Positions 28,360 through 36,039 of a stretch of 64,000 nt of DNA are shown in pieces. Both the position numbers and the translations under genes were made by a program. The DNA is from Marinomonas spartinae (GTDB lineage: Bacteria > Pseudomonadota > Gammaproteobacteria > Pseudomonadales > Marinomonadaceae), in contig NZ_FLOB01000003.1 of the NCBI RefSeq assembly GCF_900089775.1, positions 248,001-312,000 on the forward strand. The letters run 5' to 3'. Under the pieces are notes generated by a model. That model saw only the letters and a program-made list of their open reading frames with translations. It had not been told where the DNA came from and did not search any database. Positions within the stretch are counted from its first letter, which is position 1, and each line of letters starts with the position of its first letter.

Positions 28360-28980
28360 ATGACAATGTATCTCTACTCAAAATGGATAAACCCTCCTAA
28401 AAATCAGCCAAAAGAATTCTACAGTTAGCTGGACGCTGAGCGTTATGAAACCCGCAAGGTCGAAGTGTTTTCTGATGATGAGCTGAGTTACGCGGACGCC
28501 ACCAAATCAACAGGTGAAACTAGATTAGGCGAGATTCCCGTTCCCCCCGCTAGTGAAATAATGGACGATCCAGAATTTGATACAAAGGAAATATCTAAAG
28601 AAATATTTGAAGAGGTTTGGACTAAGGCAAACGATAATTTTTATAGCGACCCCGTAAGAAAAAGACAAGCCATAAAATCGCTCCCTTTTTTAAAAGGAAG
28701 AAAAAAGAGGAGTTTTGAAAAAGCGGCTGATTCATTTATGGCTATAGCCAATAAGCTATTTTCAGTTATATCTTTATCAATTGTAGCTGTGCCGCTTTCT
28801 GCGATAGGAAAAAATATATTTAGTGACTCCCCAAAAATATCCATTTTTGACATCGACCAACTACAAGCTGCAATTGTTGCAAATGGGCCGATTTTGATAA
28901 CTATATGCGGTGTAGCTACTTTTTTTGGCTGGCACTTTAGGAAAATAGCATTAAATATTTATGATCTACTTGAGAACTAA
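28360..28980 (+). pseudogene. DUF6881-like membrane protein gene with in-frame amber stop
   Basis: The full frame starts at ATG 28360 and reads MTMYLYSKWINPPKNQPKEF, with a TAG at 28426-28428. It then continues in the same frame to 28980 (LDAERYETRKVEVF, then EIPVPPASEIMDDPEF). In DUF6881 proteins as I know them the broken position is a glutamate, so GAG to TAG is the simplest change. The C-terminal 100 residues add two hydrophobic helices (FSVISLSIVAVPLSAIG and ILITICGVATFFGW). DUF6881 is often seen near toxin systems; an immunity-like role is only a guess. ATG 28465 could restart a shorter 171-residue product. Confidence 0.6.
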
Positions 28981-28991
28981 GAAAATTTGTG

Positions 28992-29034
28992 TGCATCAAA
29001 CTATTATGTCTGTATAGCCCAATAGTTTGATGCA
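28992..29034. terminator. Convergent hairpin between the DUF6881-like gene and immunity gene
   Basis: TGCATCAAACTATT and its perfect 14 bp inverse at 29021-29034 enclose 15 bases. It lies between two converging genes and probably ends both transcripts, though T runs are weak. Confidence 0.65.
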
Positions 29035-29053
29035 ATACAAAACAAAGAAACAC

Positions 29054-29629
29054 CTAAAAAGGAGTCAATAAATCACTATCAAAGCGTAAACCTGTTAAGC
29101 CATTCTCATCATAAAGCTGCTTAAAAGAGTCTGTTGCATACAACACACTACAGCCTTGCAATTGTGATTTAAATAAAAATCGAGGCTCAATATCGTCTTC
29201 ATCAAAGTGAAGGGTTTCCAGCCCATCTTCAAAGCCATCAAGATATTTTTTGACGCATAGGGGCTCATTTTCTAGGCCAAAACTCAGGCAGTTAAAGACA
29301 TGAAAAGTCGTATCTTCCACTTGAATAGGTAAGAACTCCCCCTCGGAGGATAATGGTTCTTTAAGGTAATGATACCCTTTTGGAGAAAGCACCAAGTACG
29401 TTCCCCGCCAGCATGATATATCTGGGATCATCGAACCTTTCCCAAGTACATCGCTAAACTGACCACGAACATTTTCTTTCCATATTGAGCTCAATGATTC
29501 ATTCGTCGCAGGTTGCATTCTTAGTTGACGAGTCAACTTTTTGCTACCTAACTGTTCAGCTAGAGACATCACATTTAAAGTTAATGTTTTAAACTCATCG
29601 GGAATATCTTTTAACTGATATATGTTCAT
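29054..29629 (-). CDS. Imm11-like immunity protein of cassette 2
   Basis: 191 residues. The C-terminal pattern LFKSQLQGCSVLYATDSFKQ...GLTGLRF matches the Imm11 (DUF1629) type, and the same pattern occurs in both immunity genes of cassette 1. Its ATG overlaps the stop of the AHH toxin gene (ATGA), the normal order toxin then immunity. Expected to be cytoplasmic and to bind and block the paired nuclease (inference). Confidence 0.6.
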   Translation of the reverse strand: MNIYQLKDIPDEFKTLTLNVMSLAEQLGSKKLTRQLRMQPATNESLSSIWKENVRGQFSDVLGKGSMIPDISCWRGTYLVLSPKGYHYLKEPLSSEGEFLPIQVEDTTFHVFNCLSFGLENEPLCVKKYLDGFEDGLETLHFDEDDIEPRFLFKSQLQGCSVLYATDSFKQLYDENGLTGLRFDSDLLTPF

Positions 29630-30372
29630 ACCTTACCTGCCCAGTTTGTATCTTTTTTTTCAATTATCTGACTAGGATGATCCCCGTTAAGTAACTTACG
29701 TTTCACATTCTGTAGACGACTTACAAATGCCTGTTTAGGTAATAGTGGAGAGCTAAACGTACTAACAATCCAAGTTTCATAGTTAAAACTATGAATTTCT
29801 CGATGGGCAGGGGTATTTTTTCCAGCCCAATGTCCTTTATGTTTTTTGTTTCTCGGCAGCCATACGCCATTTAGCGGATCATTGATACCAATTCCATGTG
29901 CATGAAGAGCTAAGCGCGTCTCCATTAATCGAACTTGCTGATGTTGACCCTTTCCAGGAATAATATGATGTGGATCATGATCAGGGCTAGGCTTAGGCTC
30001 GCCAATAGCACTCAAATTCCTCGCGAGAAGACGAGTCGGGTGATGAGGCTCTTCAAACAGCTCATCTTCATCTTTTTGTAGGTTCTCTTTCCGATAGCTT
30101 TCCAAGTTTTTCTGAAGAATAACTTGCGTGACAATCTTTTTTCTTTCTAACTGCAGATGCTCCCAGTCTCTTTCTAACGACTCAATACGTTCTTTAAGCT
30201 CCGCTGGGGTCTCTTTTATAAGAGATGCATCAAGATTTTTTTTGTTATGGTAGTCTATCGCTAGACATTGGTATCTGTGGATGGCCATCTCTAAAACACT
30301 AGGGTTGCTTGGACGAATTGGCTTTGCTTTAGGCGTGTAAGAAAAGTTCACATGGATATCCTTATCTATCAT
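29626..30372 (-). CDS. AHH-type nuclease toxin of cassette 2
   Basis: 248 residues. The N-terminal 105 residues are charged and probably helical (ERIESLERDWEHLQLERKK). The C-terminal nuclease domain has HDPHHIIPGKG at about 132-142, a variant of the AHH signature of the HNH/endonuclease VII group, then GIGINDPLNGVWLP and a later HREIHSFNYETWI. No signal peptide, PAAR, RHS or other delivery domain is seen. It is 35-40% like the cassette 1 toxin by eye. Located in the gap left by the head genes. Confidence 0.72.
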   Translation of the reverse strand: MIDKDIHVNFSYTPKAKPIRPSNPSVLEMAIHRYQCLAIDYHNKKNLDASLIKETPAELKERIESLERDWEHLQLERKKIVTQVILQKNLESYRKENLQKDEDELFEEPHHPTRLLARNLSAIGEPKPSPDHDPHHIIPGKGQHQQVRLMETRLALHAHGIGINDPLNGVWLPRNKKHKGHWAGKNTPAHREIHSFNYETWIVSTFSSPLLPKQAFVSRLQNVKRKLLNGDHPSQIIEKKDTNWAGKV

Positions 30373-30456
30373 TTACAATGACCGAATTTTATTCGGTTTC
30401 CTTATCCTAATCAAAACCGCTTATTCATACAAAGTATTTAACGAACCAGAGGGCAC

Positions 30457-30765
30457 TTAGCCCCCTTCCTTCTTATTCAACAAATAGTCGTGTATTCGGT
30501 CTGTTGTCACCGTCAGACGGGTTAAGGTGCTTTTCAGCCCTTCCATCTCGGCGGTGAGTTTGGCGATGTCTTCGTGAGTGGCGGCTTTGTTTTCTAGCTG
30601 GGTAATGCGTTTGTCCAAGGTTTGTTGACTCATGGTCATCTCACGAATGGCATTGCTGTTTTTAGCACGACCTTTGTCAATAAACATCCAGCCCGATAAC
30701 ATCAGCATAATCCCCCACTGCCCTACATCAAACCAAAACTTCCATTGCCCCCAATCAGTTGTCAT
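30457..30765 (-). CDS. DUF2730 phage protein, Mu gp25-like
   Basis: 102 residues with one N-terminal membrane helix (GIMLMLSGWMFI) and a coiled coil after it. This DUF2730 type lies between the lysis genes and the small terminase gene in Mu-like phages. Function unknown; a spanin-like or accessory lysis role is possible. Here it is the last gene before the missing terminase block. Confidence 0.75.
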   Translation of the reverse strand: MTTDWGQWKFWFDVGQWGIMLMLSGWMFIDKGRAKNSNAIREMTMSQQTLDKRITQLENKAATHEDIAKLTAEMEGLKSTLTRLTVTTDRIHDYLLNKKEGG

Positions 30766-30962
30766 TGGCGTTTCTCCTCATCTTGCTGGCAATCGATACA
30801 GCGTGTGGTATGAGGTAATGCCGCCCGTCGTGGGGCGGGAATCACTTCATCACAGTCCACACAATGGGTCGTGAAGGTCGCCTCCCCTTGTTGTCTGTGT
30901 TGTTGAATCGAGGCCGCACGAAAGGCTTCTTCTAAATCCGCCGCCCAATCTAATAAATCCAT
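30762..30962 (-). CDS. TraR/DksA-type zinc finger protein
   Basis: 66 residues with the CxxC...CxxC pattern (CVDCDEVIPAPRRAALPHTTRCIDC shortened: CVDC and CIDC). Small TraR/YbiI-like proteins bind RNA polymerase. Found in the same place in many Mu-like phages. It overlaps the DUF2730 gene by four bases. Confidence 0.85.
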   Translation of the reverse strand: MDLLDWAADLEEAFRAASIQQHRQQGEATFTTHCVDCDEVIPAPRRAALPHTTRCIDCQQDEEKRQ

Positions 30963-30982
30963 AATCTTGTCCTATCCCATCC

Positions 30983-31483
30983 TTACTTAAGCAAGCTGGT
31001 TACTGGCTTAGAGCCCGTCGCCGCTTGCGTAAGCGGGGTCTGCGTTCCACGTTTTTCTATGGTTCGGCCGATCGACCAAGTCGCACAAATGCCTCCCCAT
31101 GCCAACCAAAAATCCCCAGGCAAATCCGCCAACGGCGAGGCATCCATCATGACACCCGTGGCCGTCACTATGCGGGCAAGCAAAGGAAAAACCACATAAT
31201 TGATCGCGATAAAAATCAGCCCAGCGTAAACCACCGTGGGGCGAGCCCGTTTGGTGTAGCTGTCTCCTTGGTTTAACTCCGCCACTAAGACGCGCTCTTT
31301 GGCTTCCAAGTTTTTGCGCAAACTCTGCTCGATCTCACTGTCTCGCTGCTGGATCAAGGTTTGCATTTGCAACTTGAAGGCGTTTTTATCGTCCGGCGAT
31401 TCAATAAAGCGATCCGCCACCTCGCCAATGGACGACACCAAGGATCCCGCTCCCGACGTAAACAAATCGCTAAACCACCCCAT
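30983..31483 (-). CDS. Three-helix holin
   Basis: 166 residues of the 3TM holin type. The N-terminal half is amphipathic and coiled; the C-terminal half has hydrophobic segments around VVYAGLIFIAINYVVFPLLA and FWLAWGGICATWSIG. AAGGTG six bases before ATG 31481-31483 fixes the start. It overlaps the amidase gene, forming a lysis pair. Confidence 0.75.
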   Translation of the reverse strand: MGWFSDLFTSGAGSLVSSIGEVADRFIESPDDKNAFKLQMQTLIQQRDSEIEQSLRKNLEAKERVLVAELNQGDSYTKRARPTVVYAGLIFIAINYVVFPLLARIVTATGVMMDASPLADLPGDFWLAWGGICATWSIGRTIEKRGTQTPLTQAATGSKPVTSLLK

Positions 31484-31964
31484 GGAAGTCACCTTCTAAA
31501 ATATGTTGATCCAGTGGTCGAAATTTACGGCTGATCCAAGCTGGAACATTAAAACCTGGACAGGTTTTCGGGCTAAATTGGTTATGGCCGTACACCGCCA
31601 GCGAAGTGGCTAACTTGTCATCCAAACTTTGAATAAGTTTGAGCAACTGCCGCCATTGCACCAAGGCAAATTTATCCATACCAATCAAGCAAATACCGAT
31701 GCTTTTAGGGTTTTTCCCATAGGTGTGTGCCCCCACCTCTTCCAGAGGCCGACCGCGTTGAATCGTGCCGTCTAACTCAATCACATAGTGATAGCCAATG
31801 TGCTTTAACGGGCTATAACCCGGACAAATACTCATGTCTCGTTCGAAATGGCGCGCTTCATGCCATTGATCAATCTGTTCAGCCGTAAACACATGGCCAT
31901 TAGGGGTTTCTGCATGATGAATAATCACACTATCGATCACACTTAACTGTCGACGGGCTCCCAT
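31470..31964 (-). CDS. N-acetylmuramoyl-L-alanine amidase (endolysin)
   Basis: 164 residues of the Amidase_2 / PGRP type. Zinc ligands fit DSVIIHHAETP, HIGYHYVI and FSPKTCPGF. GAGGAGA precedes ATG 31962-31964; the longer frame to 32036 is not needed. Releases particles by cutting peptidoglycan cross-linked stems. First gene after Mor, so probably Mor-activated. Confidence 0.85.
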   Translation of the reverse strand: MGARRQLSVIDSVIIHHAETPNGHVFTAEQIDQWHEARHFERDMSICPGYSPLKHIGYHYVIELDGTIQRGRPLEEVGAHTYGKNPKSIGICLIGMDKFALVQWRQLLKLIQSLDDKLATSLAVYGHNQFSPKTCPGFNVPAWISRKFRPLDQHILEGDFHGVV

Positions 31965-32280
31965 CGTTTTCTCCTCTTCAAAATACACAACACACACGGC
32001 CAACTGCCGCGAGCTTTGCCTCACGTTACAAGACACAAGAGAAGGAACCTGACTGGATGGATTCAGTAATAGAGGGGGAATTTGTGCTGCTTGTTTCGTT
32101 GGATTAGCTTCATGACTTTATATTGGTGCATTCTGTTACGCTCTGCTGTATCAGACTTTCAGCGCCTTATTGTCGTGCAACGTCGTTGCATCGAAATCAC
32201 CTTGTTGGAGCGAAGAGGTAATTGAGTTCATATCATTGAAATTCACCTTTTTTAAGGGGAAATAACAAAATCGCAGACAT

Positions 32281-32303
32281 AAAAAAGGCCCGATCAGGGC
32301 CAT
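32281..32303 (-). terminator. Terminator of the mor gene
   Basis: GGCCC-GATCA-GGGCC hairpin followed by six T on the minus strand, 18 bp after the mor stop. The lysis promoter, probably Mor-dependent, should lie between here and 31964. Confidence 0.85.
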
Positions 32304-32318
32304 GAAAGAGACAATGAG

Positions 32319-32762
32319 TTAGGCAAAGCCTTGGAATAAATCCGGTGTAGGGTCATCTGGCGGGGTGGTTTTCAGAATTTTCCAAATACGACGATCCGTG
32401 AGTTTATGCTCCATGGCTAACTGATTCACCGCACTGGTGGCGGTTTCTTTGGCACGAATACGCGCTTCAAATTCACTGATAATCACATTATCGCGAGCAC
32501 GACGCAGAGCCGCTGAACAGCGGGGTACGTACAAGGGCGCGCCACCGTAATATTGGGCGAGTTTTTGTGTTACCTCATCGCCCATTTTCTCGGCTAAGAG
32601 CGCCAATGTTGCGCGACCAATGGCATTCACGCCAGATGGCATCGGCAACGTCGTCCCGCCAAAGGTATTAATAAGACGCGCCGTATCGGCCCATCCAATT
32701 ACATGAATAAGCTGCTGCGCTGAGTCGGGCAATAAAGATTGCCAAGGTTCTAAAGTCATCAT
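32319..32762 (-). CDS. mor: Mor/C-type transcription activator
   Basis: 147 residues of the Mor family. The N-terminal dimerisation part contains GGTTLPMPSG-like sequence, and the C-terminal helix-turn-helix is TSAVNQLAMEHKLTDRRIWKILK. In Mu, Mor and C switch on middle and late genes. Only one such gene is seen here, so it may drive both lysis and tail genes. Confidence 0.86.
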   Translation of the reverse strand: MMTLEPWQSLLPDSAQQLIHVIGWADTARLINTFGGTTLPMPSGVNAIGRATLALLAEKMGDEVTQKLAQYYGGAPLYVPRCSAALRRARDNVIISEFEARIRAKETATSAVNQLAMEHKLTDRRIWKILKTTPPDDPTPDLFQGFA

Positions 32763-32837
32763 GCTAAGAAAAATAGCATGGTGATGCGTTAGTAAAAAAT
32801 TCTAACGGTCAATGATTTTTAGCGGATCACTAGCAAT

Positions 32838-32865
32838 AAAAAACCACCTCGATGGGTGGTTTTGT
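32838..32865 (-). terminator. Terminator after toxin/immunity cassette 1
   Basis: AAACCACC-TCGATG-GGTGGTTT with A and T runs. Almost the same hairpin lies at 34944-34971, on the other side of the cassette. Confidence 0.85.
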
Positions 32866-32905
32866 TTACAGCCAGTCACTCGTTGCATAACCCGATTAAC
32901 TGATT

Positions 32906-33493
32906 CTAGAACTCTTCTTTGTAATTGTAGTCAGGAATCAATGTGAACTGAATGCCCGTCAGGTTATGGTCGTTAAACGCCTTAACAAACTCATGATTAC
33001 AATAAATAAAAGCGCCACCCAACTTACTTTTAAAGAGGACTTTCTTATCCACATCCTCTTTTTTAAACATAATGTTTTTGTAGCCTGTTGGTACATTGTT
33101 AAAATATTGCCTTTCACTAAACACAAGGTCTTCTTCGCCAAATACCAAAGGGTTAAAGAGATAGTGTTGATCACCTTCTACTTCTATTTTTAGAAACTCC
33201 CCATATGAAGACAGCTGCCCTTGCATGGCATCAAACGCTCTGCCATTAAAAAAGATCAAGTTTCCGAGGATATTGATATCGACACTGTGCTTTTTATAAC
33301 GACCAGAATATTTAAACGCCATCTGCTCAGGCCAATACTCCGAAAGTGTGTCGTTCTTTTGTCTCAGCTCAACGAGATACACGATGGGATCTATGTCATC
33401 AGGCATCTTTAATGCCAGCACTTCTGCCAACTTAAGCGAGTCCATATCAATGGCATCAGAAGTATTCTCAGTATTATGAACAGCGTAAATCAT
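32906..33493 (-). CDS. Imm11-like immunity protein, second copy in cassette 1
   Basis: 195 residues. It is clearly a paralogue of the preceding gene: both read YAV-N at the start, PLSEYWP/TLSEYWP, SSYGEFLKIEVEGD and the YCNHEFVKAF...LTGIQF end. The 42 bp spacing suggests one operon. The nearest good ribosome site is about 15 bases before the ATG, so translation may be weak. It may protect against a related toxin variant (inference). Confidence 0.62.
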   Translation of the reverse strand: MIYAVHNTENTSDAIDMDSLKLAEVLALKMPDDIDPIVYLVELRQKNDTLSEYWPEQMAFKYSGRYKKHSVDINILGNLIFFNGRAFDAMQGQLSSYGEFLKIEVEGDQHYLFNPLVFGEEDLVFSERQYFNNVPTGYKNIMFKKEDVDKKVLFKSKLGGAFIYCNHEFVKAFNDHNLTGIQFTLIPDYNYKEEF

Positions 33494-33535
33494 GATATTG
33501 CCACGGGACTCCTTTCGCTTATTGTACTTTGTCTA

Positions 33536-34123
33536 TCAAAACTCACTTCTATCGATATAATCCTCTATTGGCGTGAAAGTCAGCCCCTTAAGCTGATGGC
33601 CTTTAAACGCCTCGACAAAAGCCTCATTGCAGTACAAACGCGATACAGCCAGTTTGCTTTTATAGAAAACCTTGTCGTCTACATCGTCCTTATTAAACGC
33701 GATACATTCATAATCAGTATGAACGTTATTAAAATAACCTTTTATACTAAGCGTAGGATCTTCTTTACCAAATACCTGAGGATTAAAAAGGTACTTTCTG
33801 TCCCCTTCCACATCGATTTTTAAGAACTCACCATATTCTGACAGCAGTGGCTGCAAGGCATCATGGGCTTTATCACTAAACACGATTAAGCCTTCTAAAA
33901 TACTTACGTCATTGTTCTGCTTTTTACCCTTAGGAGTGTACTTAAACTCCATAGGGTCAGGCCAATACTCAGATAGAGGATTATTATCCTCATGCATATC
34001 CAATAAATACATGACTGGATGGATATCGCCTCCCATTCTCCCTTTTAGTCTCTCCGCAACTTCTAAAAAGTCGTACTCAATAACATCATATGAGTTTGTA
34101 ATATTACGAACTGCGTACATCAT
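33536..34123 (-). CDS. Imm11-like immunity protein, first copy in cassette 1
   Basis: 195 residues starting MMYAVRNITNSYDV. ATG at 34121-34123 overlaps the toxin stop (ATGA), so toxin and immunity are coupled. C-terminal YCNEAFVEAFKGHQLKGLTF is the Imm11-type ending. Acidic, with no membrane segment; expected to act in the cytoplasm. Confidence 0.62.
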   Translation of the reverse strand: MMYAVRNITNSYDVIEYDFLEVAERLKGRMGGDIHPVMYLLDMHEDNNPLSEYWPDPMEFKYTPKGKKQNNDVSILEGLIVFSDKAHDALQPLLSEYGEFLKIDVEGDRKYLFNPQVFGKEDPTLSIKGYFNNVHTDYECIAFNKDDVDDKVFYKSKLAVSRLYCNEAFVEAFKGHQLKGLTFTPIEDYIDRSEF

Positions 34124-34839
34124 GATAAGCCATCCCAAGATTCGTCTTTTTTCATCATCACTTTCTCAGGCATCATGCCATTCTTGATTTTGAATTTCAC
34201 TTTTTGTAATCGGTTAATAAATCTTACTCTATCTAATCTTCCGCCAAGCGTTGTAGCTATCCATGTTTCATAGTTATATCGATGTATTCGACGGTGAGAA
34301 GTGGCTGCGGACGTTGCCCAATCAAACTCTTGCTTCCCCTTCTCAACACCATATAACCATACACCATTCATCGGATCATTAATTCCTATACCATTGACAT
34401 GCAAACGAAGCCTTGCTCTCGCTATGGCAGGTTTTCGAAAGCGCCCTTTACCTGGAATAATATGATGGGCCTCATGCTTTATGGAGGGTTTAGGCTCTCC
34501 TGAGGCCGTTAAAAAGCTAGCTAATTTTTTTGTTGGATGATGCTCTTCCTCCAACAATCCTAACCCTTTAGTTTCTTTGCCGATGGCTTCACTATTTTCC
34601 CGATATTTCTCCAAAGCTTCCTGTATCACCGTAATATACTCCAACCTATTCCGCTCTTGCTCTAGGTGTTTATAGTCTTGGTTAAGTCGTTTGGTTACGT
34701 CCGCTTCTTTGGCGTCGCCAAGTCGCGCTTTTTTGTCATAAAAGGCTTTGGCTTTGAGTTCGTAGTTGTAGATCGCCATTTCGAGTGGCGTTGGATCAGA
34801 CGGGCGTTCAGGTTGCGGGTAGTGTTTCAATGGCTGCAT
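34120..34839 (-). CDS. AHH-type nuclease toxin of cassette 1
   Basis: 239 residues. The N-terminal 100 residues are charged and helical. The nuclease signature is KHEAHHIIPGKG (A124-H125-H126), followed by GIGINDPMNGVWL and SHRRIHRYNYETWI, the likely remaining catalytic and metal-binding parts of the AHH fold. A conserved pre-motif EEHHPTKKLAS...GEPKPS is shared with cassette 2. No delivery domain is present. The low G+C relative to the tail genes suggests separate acquisition. Confidence 0.75.
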   Translation of the reverse strand: MQPLKHYPQPERPSDPTPLEMAIYNYELKAKAFYDKKARLGDAKEADVTKRLNQDYKHLEQERNRLEYITVIQEALEKYRENSEAIGKETKGLGLLEEEHHPTKKLASFLTASGEPKPSIKHEAHHIIPGKGRFRKPAIARARLRLHVNGIGINDPMNGVWLYGVEKGKQEFDWATSAATSHRRIHRYNYETWIATTLGGRLDRVRFINRLQKVKFKIKNGMMPEKVMMKKDESWDGLS

Positions 34840-34943
34840 AATAATATCCTTATCACTATATTGACGCCGGACATTTTTTAGGCATTAGGATTTGTGGTCA
34901 ACCCCTCTTACACTCTTATTACAACGCTTGTGGTTTATAAATA

Positions 34944-34971
34944 GAAAAACCACCTCGTTGGGTGGTTTTGT
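34944..34971 (-). terminator. Terminator after the early operon
   Basis: AAACCACC-TCGTTG-GGTGGTTT with A and T runs, 40 bp after the DUF3164 stop. Near copy of the hairpin at 32838-32865. Confidence 0.85.
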
Positions 34972-35009
34972 CGTTTTTCTTTTTGTGACAAGTATCGTGG
35001 CTGGCTAGT

Positions 35010-35660
35010 TTATAAGGCAGCAAGATCCAGCGGTACTGGGCGATACTGGTCCGTGTTGTCGATGCGTTCGTAGATTCGCACGTAGACGGCGGTGCCAATG
35101 GATTTGAGGGCATCCCGTAAAGCCTCCATGGCGCGGTTCCATTCGTCGTCTTCGATGGTTAAACGCATCAAATCAAGGATCTTGCCCGTTTTGATTTCGC
35201 CTTTGGTGTTGGTTCGAAAGGCTTGGCTAACCACAGCACGAATGTTGTCGTTGGCCCCTTCACTCCAGCGTGATAGACAAGAATCAATTAACCCTTTGGC
35301 GGCTTCGATCTCTTCAGTAAAGGCCAAGACTTCGCGAAACGCTCGCTGAATTTTATAACGGCCATCGTAGGTGGTTAAGCTGACGTTACCTTTTTTACCG
35401 CCCAGTTTGGCACCGTAACGCTCACCGGCGATTTGGATCAAGTCGTCGATGTCTTGCAAGGCCAGCTGTTTAAAGGCCTGCAAGGCGTTATGCAACTCAA
35501 GGGCTTTGGGCACCAAACTTTGCACCACTTGATCGCGCAATAAATCTTGCTCGCGAATGGCGCTTTCTGGTACCAAGTGGCCGCTGGCATTCTGGCGGTA
35601 GCCCATTGGAATGATAGACGATTGGCTCTCTTGCTGTGTGTGATTCATACTATTGCTCAT
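35010..35660 (-). CDS. DUF3164 phage protein
   Basis: 216 residues of DUF3164, a conserved early gene of Mu-like phages. MGYRQNASGHLVPESAIREQDLLRD at the N-terminus is typical. CCGGAG before ATG 35658-35660 fixes the start, which overlaps the upstream gene. Function unknown. In related phages Gam and GemA follow; here they are absent. Confidence 0.82.
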   Translation of the reverse strand: MSNSMNHTQQESQSSIIPMGYRQNASGHLVPESAIREQDLLRDQVVQSLVPKALELHNALQAFKQLALQDIDDLIQIAGERYGAKLGGKKGNVSLTTYDGRYKIQRAFREVLAFTEEIEAAKGLIDSCLSRWSEGANDNIRAVVSQAFRTNTKGEIKTGKILDLMRLTIEDDEWNRAMEALRDALKSIGTAVYVRIYERIDNTDQYRPVPLDLAAL

Positions 35661-36039
35661 CTTGTTGACTCCGGCGATTGGGGTTGTTTGGGCAGTTGGC
35701 GCAAGCGCGAAACTGGGCAATGGTTTGGTTATTGGTGTTCATAAAAGGACGAATCCGTGTGCGATGGCATTTCGCTGAGGTGATGTCCCCCAAGGTTGGG
35801 CAATTCACTCGCCCCAGGGCATCCACCACTTTTTGCTCGATTTTATTGGTGGTTTTGCTCGGGTAACGGTTCGACAATAAGGTCGATACTGCCGAACGGC
35901 TCACGCCAATTTGACGGGCTACGGTGGCGCGGCTGCTCAAGGCCACTGCATCGGCCAGTAAGCGGATAAAATGGGGAGGCTCTTCTCCCCAGGCGGATAC
36001 ATCCACTAAGGCTTGGGTATTCGATCTGTGCTGTGTCAT
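35650..36039 (-). CDS. Helix-turn-helix early protein with cysteine-rich tail
   Basis: 129 residues starting MTQHRSNTQALVD. A helix-turn-helix (ATVARQIGVSRSAVSTLLSNRYP) is followed by cysteines in VNCPTLGDITSAKCH and FRACANCPNNP that may hold a metal. The ATG overlaps the MuB-like stop (ATGA) after AGGAGG. Probably an early regulator; no specific family was recognised. Confidence 0.65.
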   Translation of the reverse strand: MTQHRSNTQALVDVSAWGEEPPHFIRLLADAVALSSRATVARQIGVSRSAVSTLLSNRYPSKTTNKIEQKVVDALGRVNCPTLGDITSAKCHRTRIRPFMNTNNQTIAQFRACANCPNNPNRRSQQDEQ

